Part shown: piece after piece, positions 29,101 through 37,053 of the stretch
Layout: each line of letters begins with the position of its first letter
How positions within the stretch are numbered: position 1 is the stretch's first letter
NCBI RefSeq assembly: GCF_024347575.1
Contig: NZ_AP025503.1
Location: forward strand, 2,418,001 to 2,482,000
DNA from: Vibrio pelagius
GTDB taxonomy: Bacteria; Pseudomonadota; Gammaproteobacteria; Enterobacterales; Vibrionaceae
Reading direction: 5' to 3'
DNA length: 64,000 nucleotides
Position numbers and translations under genes: made by a program
The notes under the pieces: generated by a model
Database searches by the model: none
Seen by the model: the letters and a program-made list of their open reading frames with translations, nothing else
Told to the model about the DNA's origin: nothing

Positions 29101-29280
29101 TTATACCAATCACAGTAAATAAGAGATCAAAAATAGCGCAGGAAAAAGGCTTGAGAACAAGGCAGCTTTTCTGCAACAGAGAGTTTCGATAAGTAGTTAT
29201 TCTACAATCAAAAATTCTAACGCAGTTATCGAGCATTTTAACAAGCTAGGATGAGCAATTATTTACTACGATTGGTATTA
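29101..29280 (+). repeat. MITE-like interspersed repeat, copy 1
   Basis: 180-bp element bounded by near-perfect 11-bp inverted ends (TTATACCAATC and its complement GATTGGTATTA). It has no ORF. Two further copies lie at 51525-51690 (same orientation, shorter) and 55888-56066 (opposite orientation), with long identical blocks such as AAAATTCTAACGCAGTTATC. All three are intergenic. It fits a non-autonomous transposable element; I cannot name its family. Confidence 0.85.
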
Positions 29281-29450
29281 AACCTAGCCGACGAAGTGAA
29301 ACTACAGCGAGAACAACAGGTCACCATTTAACCTCGTAAAATGAGATCTTGAGCAAGAACAAACTTAAATGAATATTCGTTGAATGCGCTTTGTTTTTGC
29401 TTTTCTCTGTGTGTATATTGAGAGAAGTTATCATTTAGTTAGGTATAGAA
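29281..29450 (+). other. Region upstream of yaeP
   Basis: 170 bp between the repeat and yaeP. Candidate promoter hexamers (TTGAAT near 29380, TATATT near 29416) are present but spacing is not ideal. Nothing else recognised. Confidence 0.35.
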
Positions 29451-29654
29451 ATGAAAGTATACGATTGTTGTGATTTAGTTCGTGAGCTTTATTCTCAAAT
29501 CGGCAGTGGCGATCAAGGCTACATCCCTCAAGCTATTACATGTGCAGTGAAAACACTCAACGATTTAGCCGCCGATGAATCTCTGCCACGCGAAGCGCGC
29601 GAACGTGCCGCTTTTGCTGCCGCAAACTTGTTGATCTCTGATTTCGAGGACTAG
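29451..29654 (+). CDS. yaeP: UPF0253 family protein YaeP
   Basis: 67 aa; the sequence [39 protein letters not shown] then [15 protein letters not shown] matches the YaeP family of small conserved cytoplasmic proteins next to proS in enterobacteria and vibrios. Function unknown. The DUF4250 gene follows after 2 bp, so they form a two-gene unit. Confidence 0.93.
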   Translation: MKVYDCCDLVRELYSQIGSGDQGYIPQAITCAVKTLNDLAADESLPREARERAAFAAANLLISDFED

Positions 29655-29656
29655 AC

Positions 29657-29848
29657 ATGAACTTAGCGAATTTTGAAACCATGGATCCTGTGATGCTAAT
29701 GAGCATCGTAAACATGAAGCTACGTGACGACTTCTCTGGCGACCTCGATAAACTCGCTAACTTCTTCGATATTGATAAGGCTGCACTCGAGGCAAAACTT
29801 GCGACTGCAGGCTTTGAATTCCTACCTGAAGCGAAACAATTTCGATAA
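29657..29848 (+). CDS. DUF4250 family protein
   Basis: 63 aa: MNLANFETMDPVMLMSIVNM followed by KLRDDFSGDLDKLANFFDID and ending LPEAKQFR. Fits DUF4250, a short helical family of unknown function, often paired with yaeP in vibrios. A helix-turn-helix-like DIDKAALEAKLATAGF segment near the C terminus is suggestive of DNA or RNA contact, but this is only an inference. Confidence 0.9.
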   Translation: MNLANFETMDPVMLMSIVNMKLRDDFSGDLDKLANFFDIDKAALEAKLATAGFEFLPEAKQFR

Positions 29849-29865
29849 GTCTAGACAGATTGACA

Positions 29866-29894
29866 AAGGCCAACCTCGTGTTGGTCTTTTTTAT
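29866..29894 (+). terminator. Terminator after the DUF4250 gene
   Basis: Stem AAGGCCAAC / GTTGGTCTT with a 5-base loop and six Ts. Confidence 0.88.
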
Positions 29895-30017
29895 TGGCGC
29901 GAGTTAAAGCAAAAAACTCATTATAAATTATCTCTTTACACCTATACTTTTATATCTCAGCCTTAGAGCAATCGCTCCAGCAGTGGAGCTTGTCGCAATA
30001 AAGGGTTTTCAAAAACT

Positions 30018-30160
30018 AAAAAGGCTCCTATAGAAGGAGCCTCTAGTATCATCGTTTTTCAAAGTAGATGAGCGAAGTTCAAGGAGCTCACACGGAGTTT
30101 GCGCTAGCAAATGAGTATGTGCGACACAGAAATTCGTTCACTCTCTAAGCATTTCTATGC
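30018..30160 (-). repeat. Structured 3' module downstream of glyA, unit 1 (distal)
   Basis: A terminator hairpin (AAAGGCTCC / GGAGCCT, 30020-30043) plus an adjacent folded segment (about 30065-30152). The segment pairs in three nested helices: outer TGAGCGAA with TTCGTTCA, a middle CACA/TGTG helix, and inner TTTGC / GCAAA at 30098-30111. It shares layout and conserved single-stranded blocks (GTTCAAGGA, CGGAGTTT, AATGAG, GACACAGAAATT) with unit 2 but has different stem sequences. Confidence 0.65.
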
Positions 30161-30162
30161 CA

Positions 30163-30290
30163 ATAAAAAGGCTCCCAACAGGAGCCTTTCAAATCGTATT
30201 TTTCAATCAAATAGCTTTAGTTCAAGGAAAAGGCGCGGAGTTTACGAATGTAAATGAGCACCTTTGACACAGAAATTAAGCTATTTGAGC
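30163..30290 (-). repeat. Structured 3' module downstream of glyA, unit 2 (proximal)
   Basis: Terminator hairpin AAGGCTCC / GGAGCCTT (30167-30188), T-rich on the minus strand, next to a folded segment at 30210-30286 with outer helix AAATAGCTT / AAGCTATTT, middle helix AAAGGTGC pairing with GCGCCTTT, and inner TTTAC / GTAAA at 30241-30254. It starts 9 bp after the glyA stop, so it would form the 3' end of the glyA mRNA. Confidence 0.65.
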
Positions 30291-30298
30291 CAGAAAAA

Positions 30299-31549
30299 TT
30301 AAGCGTAAACCGGTAGACGCTTACAGATCTCTAGCACTTTTGCTTTAGTTGCTTCGATAACAGACTCATCACCCATGTTATCTAGGATGTCACAGATCCA
30401 ACCTGCTAGCTCTTTTGCGTCTGCTTCTGTGAAACCGCGACGAGTAATAGAAGGAGAACCGATACGGATACCTGACGTTACAAACGGGCTGCGTGGATCG
30501 TTTGGTACTGAGTTCTTGTTTACTGTGATGTTTGCTGCACCGAGTGCTGCATCGGCTTCTTTACCCGTGATGTCTTTGTCGATTAGGTCGACTAGGAACA
30601 GGTGGTTCTCTGTTGAACCTGAAACGATGTTGTAACCACGAGCGATAAACTCTGCAACCATTGCTTTTGCGTTGGCAACTACGCGTGCTTGGTACTCTTT
30701 AAACTCTGGCTCTAGAGCTTCTTTAAACGCTACTGCTTTACCAGCGATAACGTGCATTAGAGGACCACCTTGGCCGCCTGGGAATACTGCTGAGTTCAGC
30801 TTCTTGTATAGATCTTCGCCTTCGTTAGAAAGGATAAGACCACCACGTGGACCTGCTAGCGTTTTGTGCGTTGTTGTTGTCACAACGTGCGCGTGTGGTA
30901 CTGGGTTCGGGTAAACGCCTGCCGCGATTAGACCTGCTACGTGCGCCATATCTACGAATAGGTAAGCACCGACTTTGTCCGCGATTTCACGCATGCGTTT
31001 CCAGTCACAGATTTGAGAGTAAGCAGAGAAACCACCGATGATCATCTTAGGCTTGTTCTCGATAGCTAGCTTTTCCATCTCTTCGTAATCGATTTGACCT
31101 GCTTCGTCGATACCGTAAGGGATGATGTTGTAAAGCTTACCAGAGAAGTTTACTGGAGAACCGTGAGTTAGGTGACCACCGTGCGCTAGGCTCATACCTA
31201 GAACAGTGTCGCCTGCGTTCAGTAGCGCCATGTATACAGCGTTATTCGCTTGAGAACCTGAGTGAGGCTGTACGTTCGCGTACTCAGCACCAAAAAGCTC
31301 ACATGCGCGCTCGATCGCTAGAGTTTCAACTTTATCTACGTACTCACAACCACCGTAGTAACGCTTGCCTGGGTAGCCTTCAGCGTATTTGTTTGTTAGC
31401 TGAGAACCTTGAGCTTCCATTACACGTGGGCTTGTGTAGTTTTCTGAAGCGATTAGTTCGATGTGTTCTTCCTGGCGAAGAGTTTCTTCTTGGATAGCTG
31501 CGAATAGATCCGCATCGTAATCAGCGATGTTCATGTCACGCTTAAGCAT
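30299..31549 (-). CDS. glyA: Serine hydroxymethyltransferase
   Basis: Converts serine and tetrahydrofolate to glycine and methylene-THF, the main one-carbon source. 416 aa PLP enzyme of fold type I; the PLP lysine is in [15 protein letters not shown], and [20 protein letters not shown] lies at the N terminus. Start ATG 31549 has AGGAG upstream. A PurR-like box lies about 60 bases upstream, and two tandem structured terminator modules follow the stop. Confidence 0.98.
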   Translation of the reverse strand: MLKRDMNIADYDADLFAAIQEETLRQEEHIELIASENYTSPRVMEAQGSQLTNKYAEGYPGKRYYGGCEYVDKVETLAIERACELFGAEYANVQPHSGSQANNAVYMALLNAGDTVLGMSLAHGGHLTHGSPVNFSGKLYNIIPYGIDEAGQIDYEEMEKLAIENKPKMIIGGFSAYSQICDWKRMREIADKVGAYLFVDMAHVAGLIAAGVYPNPVPHAHVVTTTTHKTLAGPRGGLILSNEGEDLYKKLNSAVFPGGQGGPLMHVIAGKAVAFKEALEPEFKEYQARVVANAKAMVAEFIARGYNIVSGSTENHLFLVDLIDKDITGKEADAALGAANITVNKNSVPNDPRSPFVTSGIRIGSPSITRRGFTEADAKELAGWICDILDNMGDESVIEATKAKVLEICKRLPVYA

Positions 31550-31606
31550 CTGTATCTCCTGACTCAGATTGTACTGAAAGTTTCAAAAAAACCACATAAC
31601 GACCGA

Positions 31607-31622
31607 AAGCAAACGTTTTCGT
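31607..31622. promoter_or_regulatory. PurR-like operator of glyA
   Basis: AAGCAAACGTTTTCGT matches the PurR palindrome ACGCAAACGTTTGCGT in 14 of 16 positions. glyA is a known member of the PurR regulon in E. coli, so repression by PurR with hypoxanthine or guanine is likely. The 346-bp gap between glyA and the yitT-like gene must also hold the promoter of the latter. Confidence 0.75.
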
Positions 31623-31895
31623 CACCGTTTTAATGGGACGCATCATACATAATTTGATCTAGGTCATAAAGAGCTAATTGCAATTTTATCATGCAGTTTC
31701 TTCATAATGACATATAAGCTTCATCATACTTATGCGACACATCGCATCAGCACGCGACTTACTGTCAATTTTTCGCTTTACACCCTGTAAAACGAACATT
31801 ACATAGGTTTACCTTAATTTTGAGTCTCAAGCTACCGAAAATCCATGTTTTTATCTACTATGCACGCCTTTATTGGCTAGGTAATTATAAAAACG

Positions 31896-32498
31896 ATGGA
31901 AAAACACTCACGTAAAGAAGATTGGGTTGCCATTCTTACAGGAACCTTCTTAGTCGCACAAGGCGTCTTCTTTTTACAGTCTGCTCAACTACTTACTGGC
32001 GGGACCACGGGCTTGGCTCTACTATTGAGTCAATTTCTACCTATCACCTTCGGTGTACTTTACTTTATCGCAAACTGTCCATTCTATGTATTGGCGTGGA
32101 GACGTTTTGGGCGTAATTTTGCCATTAGCAGTGCTTTTTCCGGTGCTTTAGTGTCTGTTTTTGCAGATCATCTGTATTTAGTCATCTCGCTTGATGCCTA
32201 CAATGAGATTTATTGTGCGATCGCTGGCGGCTTGCTCATGGGGCTTGGCATGTTGATTCTATTTCGCCATCACTCCAGTTTGGGGGGCTTCAATGTTTTG
32301 TGCCTCTACATCCAAGACCGCTATGGTATTTCAGTGGGTAAAACTCAAATGGCGATTGATGTCTGTATCCTATTTGCGTCGTTCTTCTTTGTATCACCTT
32401 GGATTATCGCCGTTTCAGTACTTGGGACTGCGGTATTGAACGTTGTGCTCGCTATGAACCACAAACCGACACGATACTCGGTTAGCTACAGCTCATAA
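31896..32498 (+). CDS. YitT family membrane protein
   Basis: 200 aa with about five membrane segments (roughly 12-32, 46-66, 76-95, 104-124, 150-185) and the family motif LLTGGTTGLALLLSQFLPI. YitT/DUF161 proteins are inner-membrane proteins of unknown transport role. This one has only the membrane half and lacks the C-terminal cytoplasmic DUF2179 domain seen in longer members. Divergent from glyA. Confidence 0.85.
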   Translation: MEKHSRKEDWVAILTGTFLVAQGVFFLQSAQLLTGGTTGLALLLSQFLPITFGVLYFIANCPFYVLAWRRFGRNFAISSAFSGALVSVFADHLYLVISLDAYNEIYCAIAGGLLMGLGMLILFRHHSSLGGFNVLCLYIQDRYGISVGKTQMAIDVCILFASFFFVSPWIIAVSVLGTAVLNVVLAMNHKPTRYSVSYSS

Positions 32499-32566
32499 GC
32501 TTGCAGGTTAGCCCTCGCTTTCTCGATTTTGAGTCAAAATAAAGTTAGTGCTTTTGTTTGGGATAC

Positions 32567-32595
32567 TTAGCTGCTTTTTATAAACAAAGCAGCTA
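32567..32595 (+). other. Hairpin after the YitT-family gene
   Basis: An 11-bp inverted repeat TTAGCTGCTTT / AAAGCAGCTAA with a short AT loop, followed by AATCGTTTACTTTT. It is weak as a terminator because the T run is broken, but it is the only candidate end for the upstream gene. Confidence 0.5.
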
Positions 32596-32627
32596 AAATC
32601 GTTTACTTTTATGACACGCGGTTTCCT

Positions 32628-34133
32628 ATGCAAGACTTCCTCTCTGCTGCTCAGGCGAACAATACCTCTATCGTTATTGCCGATTTGGTGTACAACCCTA
32701 GTACCCGAGAGTTAAGCACACCTCAAGAAGTCATCAATTTGGAACCACGCTCAATCGAGTTGCTGGAACTTCTGCTACGCCATGTTGGAGAACCACTTTC
32801 CGCAGAGTTCATCATCCAAGAGATTTGGCAAAGTAGCTTTATCTCCAAGAATGTCCTAACCAACCGAGTAAGCACGCTGCGTTCGCTATTACAGAAACAC
32901 CTTCCTGACAGCGACGCCACTAAGATACTGGTGACTTACCCGCGCAAGGGCTATTTTCTCAACCCGAGCTCTGTTCATCTAGAGAGCGTTGAAAGCGAGC
33001 AGCCTGCTGAACCAGAGACTGAGTACAGTAAAACATCAGCAAGCCCACGCTGGCTATGGCTAGTGACACTTATGCTACTCACAAGTACAATCACATTGGG
33101 CTATCTGTGGTGGCAATCTCCAAACCACAGCTCTGAACTCACTCGACAGCAACGTCTAATTCCTAAGGTTGAGCTATTGCTCAGTCGCATTGATGTCGTC
33201 GGTGACAACGCTAGACAATACCGAGCAGCGATTAAGGCTCTGTTATTACAACAACAGATCGAATACTCCTATACTGATCTCGCGAATCAGGATGCTCCGA
33301 GCTACTTTGTCGACCCGTTAGATAACTCTCCTTTCTTTCCGGGCGCAAAAAACATGCGTACCAGCGATTATCTGTTAAATATCCAATTGAAAGACCAAGA
33401 AACGGACGATCACCTTGCAGCTCAGGTCAGTCTAATCTACCCAAGCTCCGGTAAACTGGCCTTTCGTGGCGTCTATAGCATTGATGTCAATGATCTGATT
33501 GATAGTCTCATGGCGATCAATCGAGAACTGGCTGACTACTTCGCGTTACCTCAGCCAGAAATGCCGCATTGGTCTATCGATAACAGCCAGCTTGGTGCAT
33601 TGCTGACTAAGCAATTTGTTGATTTGGAGTCGATCAAGCTGAACTGCATGAACTCGACCCTAATGGCTCGTCAGTTGGCACTATACGAAACTGACCATCA
33701 ACGCCTGATTCGTTTTACTAACCGAGTACAAACACACTTTAAGTTGCTTCCAGACGAACTCAAGCTGTGGCTTGGTGTGATTCACTTTAAGCTGCGCGAT
33801 CTGCCAACAGCCAAAGCGCTGCTCACCAATCCATCAGGGCACTCTAGCATTGAGAATGCACTTATCTACATGATGATCTCATACATCAGTTTTCAACAAG
33901 GCAACCTCGACAACTTTCGTTTGAACTACATGGAATCTTTAGTCGCCCTGTTAAGGGTTATTCCTTCCGAAGCACTGTTTTCTAGACTGTCGCAACCGGA
34001 GTCAAAAGAGACCTGCTTGCAGCCTTGGAGAAGCTTAAAACTGAGTATCAAGGAGCCTTTAATCATTAAACCTTGGGAAGACCTGATGATTAATTACTGT
34101 ACTTCAGTAGGTGAAGAGTTTGCTGACAAATAA
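32628..34133 (+). CDS. ToxR/CadC-type transmembrane transcriptional regulator
   Basis: 501 aa. Residues about 18-112 form an OmpR/ToxR winged-helix domain (EPRSIELLELLLRHVGEPLS, NRVSTLRSLLQ, and the wing TYPRKGYFL). A single membrane segment follows at about 142-162, and then a periplasmic domain of about 340 aa with helical, TPR-like stretches. This layout lets an envelope signal act directly on DNA binding. The periplasmic part is unlike ToxR or CadC as far as I can recall, so ligand and targets are unknown. A lipoprotein gene follows 140 bp downstream. Confidence 0.85.
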   Translation: MQDFLSAAQANNTSIVIADLVYNPSTRELSTPQEVINLEPRSIELLELLLRHVGEPLSAEFIIQEIWQSSFISKNVLTNRVSTLRSLLQKHLPDSDATKILVTYPRKGYFLNPSSVHLESVESEQPAEPETEYSKTSASPRWLWLVTLMLLTSTITLGYLWWQSPNHSSELTRQQRLIPKVELLLSRIDVVGDNARQYRAAIKALLLQQQIEYSYTDLANQDAPSYFVDPLDNSPFFPGAKNMRTSDYLLNIQLKDQETDDHLAAQVSLIYPSSGKLAFRGVYSIDVNDLIDSLMAINRELADYFALPQPEMPHWSIDNSQLGALLTKQFVDLESIKLNCMNSTLMARQLALYETDHQRLIRFTNRVQTHFKLLPDELKLWLGVIHFKLRDLPTAKALLTNPSGHSSIENALIYMMISYISFQQGNLDNFRLNYMESLVALLRVIPSEALFSRLSQPESKETCLQPWRSLKLSIKEPLIIKPWEDLMINYCTSVGEEFADK

Positions 34134-34273
34134 AGATAAAACAATAAAAATCAAAGACCTAAATATAAATTAAGAACTCATGTGACTTCGTTTTTTGCCC
34201 TATAAACGATTTAAAACCTAGTATTCCGAGCAATTTCGGCAAGCCTTGCCCATTCACTTTCGGAATACTCAAC

Positions 34274-35197
34274 ATGAATAAAACTTTGACTCTCCTTACC
34301 GCTTCATTGGTTGCTCTGTACGGCTGTGGTGGCGGTGGTTCTTCTTCAGGCTCCACCAGCAATCAGAAAGGTCCAAGCAACCAAGCAGACTTTCCAATCA
34401 AGAATGCGCTGTTTGCCCCTAAGCCGAGTACTATCTTGAACTATGTATTCGAGGCTGATAGTCAACCAGACGGCAATATGTCTATGCTCTACTCTTCATT
34501 GAGTGCAGACGAACTCATCGAGCGATTACAGCAAGATCCAGAGAGTGAGGCATTGCAAGACGTTGTCAACCTTCTGAGTAATTTTGGCGTCGATCAGTTC
34601 TACCAATCGGAAGCCGTCTTCAATGAAGACCAGACGCAACCGGAATATACATTTTACTTTGCAGGCACCGATAACGCTCTTCATGAAATCACCGATCTTT
34701 ATTTCATGAAATCTCTTCCTACGGCCATGCTAATGGGCAGCAGCCCACAATTTTTAGTCAAAGGCTCTCTTGTTGAAGACGAAGATCCGAACATTGATAT
34801 AAGTTCAAACCCTGTGTCTGTAATCGTAGATCTGTCAGGAGAGGAAGTGAAGCGCATGCTTGACTCCTTTGATTACGATGTTTGGGTGGAAACATTAGAA
34901 GATACCGCTCAGTGTCGAACGACCTGGAGTCAACAAATCGGTAAAACAGGTGCTCGCAAAACGTTAAATGTATCAGGCCAATCGGTTGAAGCAGCATACC
35001 TAACAGAGAAAAACACTTACAACCTTGTATGTGGAGATATGGAATTGAACGATTCTAAGGAGTTTGAGAGCACGATTGAACGCTGGTTTAACCCAACTCT
35101 CGGATTGATTGAGCAAACGGAAAAATTAAAGAGTGAAGAGAGTCCGCTAGTGAACGTAAAAGCGTCTCTCAACAAAATCGAAACAGCCTCGCTCTGA
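34274..35197 (+). CDS. Putative lipoprotein, unrecognised
   Basis: 307 aa with a lipoprotein signal: MNKTLTLLTASLVALYGC, lipobox LYGC with Cys18, followed by a GGGGSSSGS linker. The residue after Cys is Gly, not Asp, so outer-membrane sorting is expected. The mature part is acidic with a repeated-looking pattern of Asp/Glu-rich loops and two further Cys residues (AQCRTTW, LVCGDM) that could form a disulfide. No family recognised. Its position after a membrane-bound regulator suggests it may be that regulator's target or sensor partner, which is inference. Confidence 0.8.
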   Translation: MNKTLTLLTASLVALYGCGGGGSSSGSTSNQKGPSNQADFPIKNALFAPKPSTILNYVFEADSQPDGNMSMLYSSLSADELIERLQQDPESEALQDVVNLLSNFGVDQFYQSEAVFNEDQTQPEYTFYFAGTDNALHEITDLYFMKSLPTAMLMGSSPQFLVKGSLVEDEDPNIDISSNPVSVIVDLSGEEVKRMLDSFDYDVWVETLEDTAQCRTTWSQQIGKTGARKTLNVSGQSVEAAYLTEKNTYNLVCGDMELNDSKEFESTIERWFNPTLGLIEQTEKLKSEESPLVNVKASLNKIETASL

Positions 35198-35245
35198 GAG
35201 CCGATTGTTTGAAGGTACCGCAACGCCTTTCTTCTATATTAAGCC

Positions 35246-35273
35246 CCTATCCTACTGAGGTAGGGGCCTATTT
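35246..35273. terminator. Terminator between the lipoprotein gene and treC
   Basis: Stem GCCCCTA-CCT pairing with GAGG-TAGGGGC between convergent genes; moderately T-rich on both sides. Confidence 0.65.
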
Positions 35274-35295
35274 AGAACAAGCCTATGGCTCAATA

Positions 35296-36987
35296 TTAGG
35301 CTTGGTTATCAATCAACAAAATACGCGTCTCATATGGGCGCAGTACTTGATGATGCGATGTTACTGAGTCGTCTGTCTCTTGGTAGTTAGAAAGCAAGCA
35401 CTTGGCATTCGTCATCTCAAAACGCTCAGGTAAAGCACACTCCGTCTCTTCACCATAATAGTTATTTATACACAACAGAGCTTGCCTTTCGCTCTCGCGA
35501 GAATACGCAAATACCGATGGATGCTCGGGTAGCAAGTCTTGATAATCACCATCAGTGATCACTGGCACTTGTTTGCGTAACTCAATCAATTTTTTGTAGA
35601 AATAGAACACGGAATCAGCATCTTCAACCGCTTGTTTTGCATTCACTTCACGGTAGTTACTGGCCACTTCTAGCCAAGGCTCAGCCTTTGAGAAACCAGC
35701 ATAATCAGAAGCATCCCACTGCATTGGTGTACGAGAGTTATCACGCGATTTCTGCGCCAGAATTGCCATCATATCTTGGTGTGAAACGCCTTGCTCGTTA
35801 ACCATTAGTTGGTAGATGTTGGTGCTCTCTACATCACGATACTGGGCAATATCTTGGTAGCTCGGATTCGTCATGCCAATCTCTTCGCCTTGATAGATGT
35901 ATGGCGTGCCTTGCATCATATGTACTGACGCCGCCAACATCTTCGCAGACTCAACGCGGTAGTTTTGATCGTCACCCAAACGGCTCACCACACGAGGTTG
36001 GTCATGATTACACCAGAAAAGTGCGCCCCAACCTTTACCGTTGAGTCCACTCTGCCAGTGGTTAAAGATCGACTTCAGCTGTAAGAAGTCAAACGGCGCT
36101 TTGGTCCACTTTTCACCATTCGGATAATCCACTTTCAAATGGTGAAAATTGAACACCATTGATAGCTCTTTATTATCTAGGCTCGAGTATTGCTGACAGT
36201 GCTCAAGGGTGGTCGATGACATCTCACCAACCGTTACGCTGCCGTACTTTTGGAAAACCGCTTCGCTGATCTCTTGTAAGTATTCGTGAACTCGTGGGCC
36301 ATCTGTGTAGAAACGGCGACCATCGCCAATCTCATCGTTAGGGAAATCTTGCTGCTTAGAAATCAGGTTAATAACATCTAAACGGAATCCATCGACGCCT
36401 TTCTCCGCCCAGTAACTGATGATCTGTTTAACTTCACCACGAACCTTAGGGTTTTCCCAATTAAGGTCGGCTTGTTCTTTTGCAAATAGGTGCAAGTAGT
36501 ATTGACCAGTTGCTTCATCTAGCTCCCAAGCATTGCCACCAAATTTGGATTGCCAGTTGGTTGGTGCCTTACCATCAACCGGATCTCTCCAAATGTAATA
36601 GTCACGATATTGGCTCTCTTTATCGCCCAAAGCCGATTGGAACCAAGCGTGGTGAGTCGAGGTATGGTTAACAACAATATCCATGATGATGCGAATACCA
36701 CGTTGGTGAGCCTCTACCAACAATTGGTCAAAGTCCGCCATAGTGCCGAACTCTGGGTTTATCGCGTAGTAATCAGAAATATCGTAGCCATTATCCACCA
36801 TCGGTGATTGATACACTGGTGTTAACCAAATGGCGTCTACACCCAGTGTTTTTAAGTAATCTAGTTTGGATATCACTCCTTGAATGTCACCAGTTCCTTT
36901 GGCGCCACTATCACAAAAACTCTTCGGATAAATTTGATAGATGGTTGCGGTCTTCCACCACATCGCATCACGATTCTGATTGGTCAT
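35296..36987 (-). CDS. treC: Trehalose-6-phosphate hydrolase TreC
   Basis: Splits trehalose 6-phosphate into glucose and glucose 6-phosphate in the cytoplasm. 563 aa GH13 enzyme: WWKTATIYQIYPKSFCDSGAKG at the N terminus, nucleophile Asp in GVDGFRLDVINL, acid/base Glu in VTVGEMSST, and WCNHDQPRVVSR holding the third carboxylate. Close to E. coli TreC throughout. It follows treB after a gap with a strong hairpin and completes the treR-treB-treC unit. Confidence 0.95.
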   Translation of the reverse strand: MTNQNRDAMWWKTATIYQIYPKSFCDSGAKGTGDIQGVISKLDYLKTLGVDAIWLTPVYQSPMVDNGYDISDYYAINPEFGTMADFDQLLVEAHQRGIRIIMDIVVNHTSTHHAWFQSALGDKESQYRDYYIWRDPVDGKAPTNWQSKFGGNAWELDEATGQYYLHLFAKEQADLNWENPKVRGEVKQIISYWAEKGVDGFRLDVINLISKQQDFPNDEIGDGRRFYTDGPRVHEYLQEISEAVFQKYGSVTVGEMSSTTLEHCQQYSSLDNKELSMVFNFHHLKVDYPNGEKWTKAPFDFLQLKSIFNHWQSGLNGKGWGALFWCNHDQPRVVSRLGDDQNYRVESAKMLAASVHMMQGTPYIYQGEEIGMTNPSYQDIAQYRDVESTNIYQLMVNEQGVSHQDMMAILAQKSRDNSRTPMQWDASDYAGFSKAEPWLEVASNYREVNAKQAVEDADSVFYFYKKLIELRKQVPVITDGDYQDLLPEHPSVFAYSRESERQALLCINNYYGEETECALPERFEMTNAKCLLSNYQETDDSVTSHHQVLRPYETRILLIDNQA

Positions 36988-37011
36988 CTCTACTCACTTA
37001 CAAAAATAAAA

Positions 37012-37046
37012 ATGGAGCAACAGTGACTCAAAACACTATTGCTCCT
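37012..37046 (-). terminator. Intercistronic hairpin between treB and treC
   Basis: A long imperfect stem (GGAGCAA-AGTG with CACT-TTGCTCC) followed on the minus strand by ATTTTTATTTTTG. It resembles a partial terminator or mRNA-processing hairpin that would lower treC relative to treB. Confidence 0.65.
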
Positions 37047-37053
37047 TATAAAA

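Noticed and set aside
34159..34362. 67-aa antisense frame covering the lipoprotein start
   Set aside because: Its Pro/Glu-rich stretch is just the complement of the Gly/Ser-coding linker of the lipoprotein.
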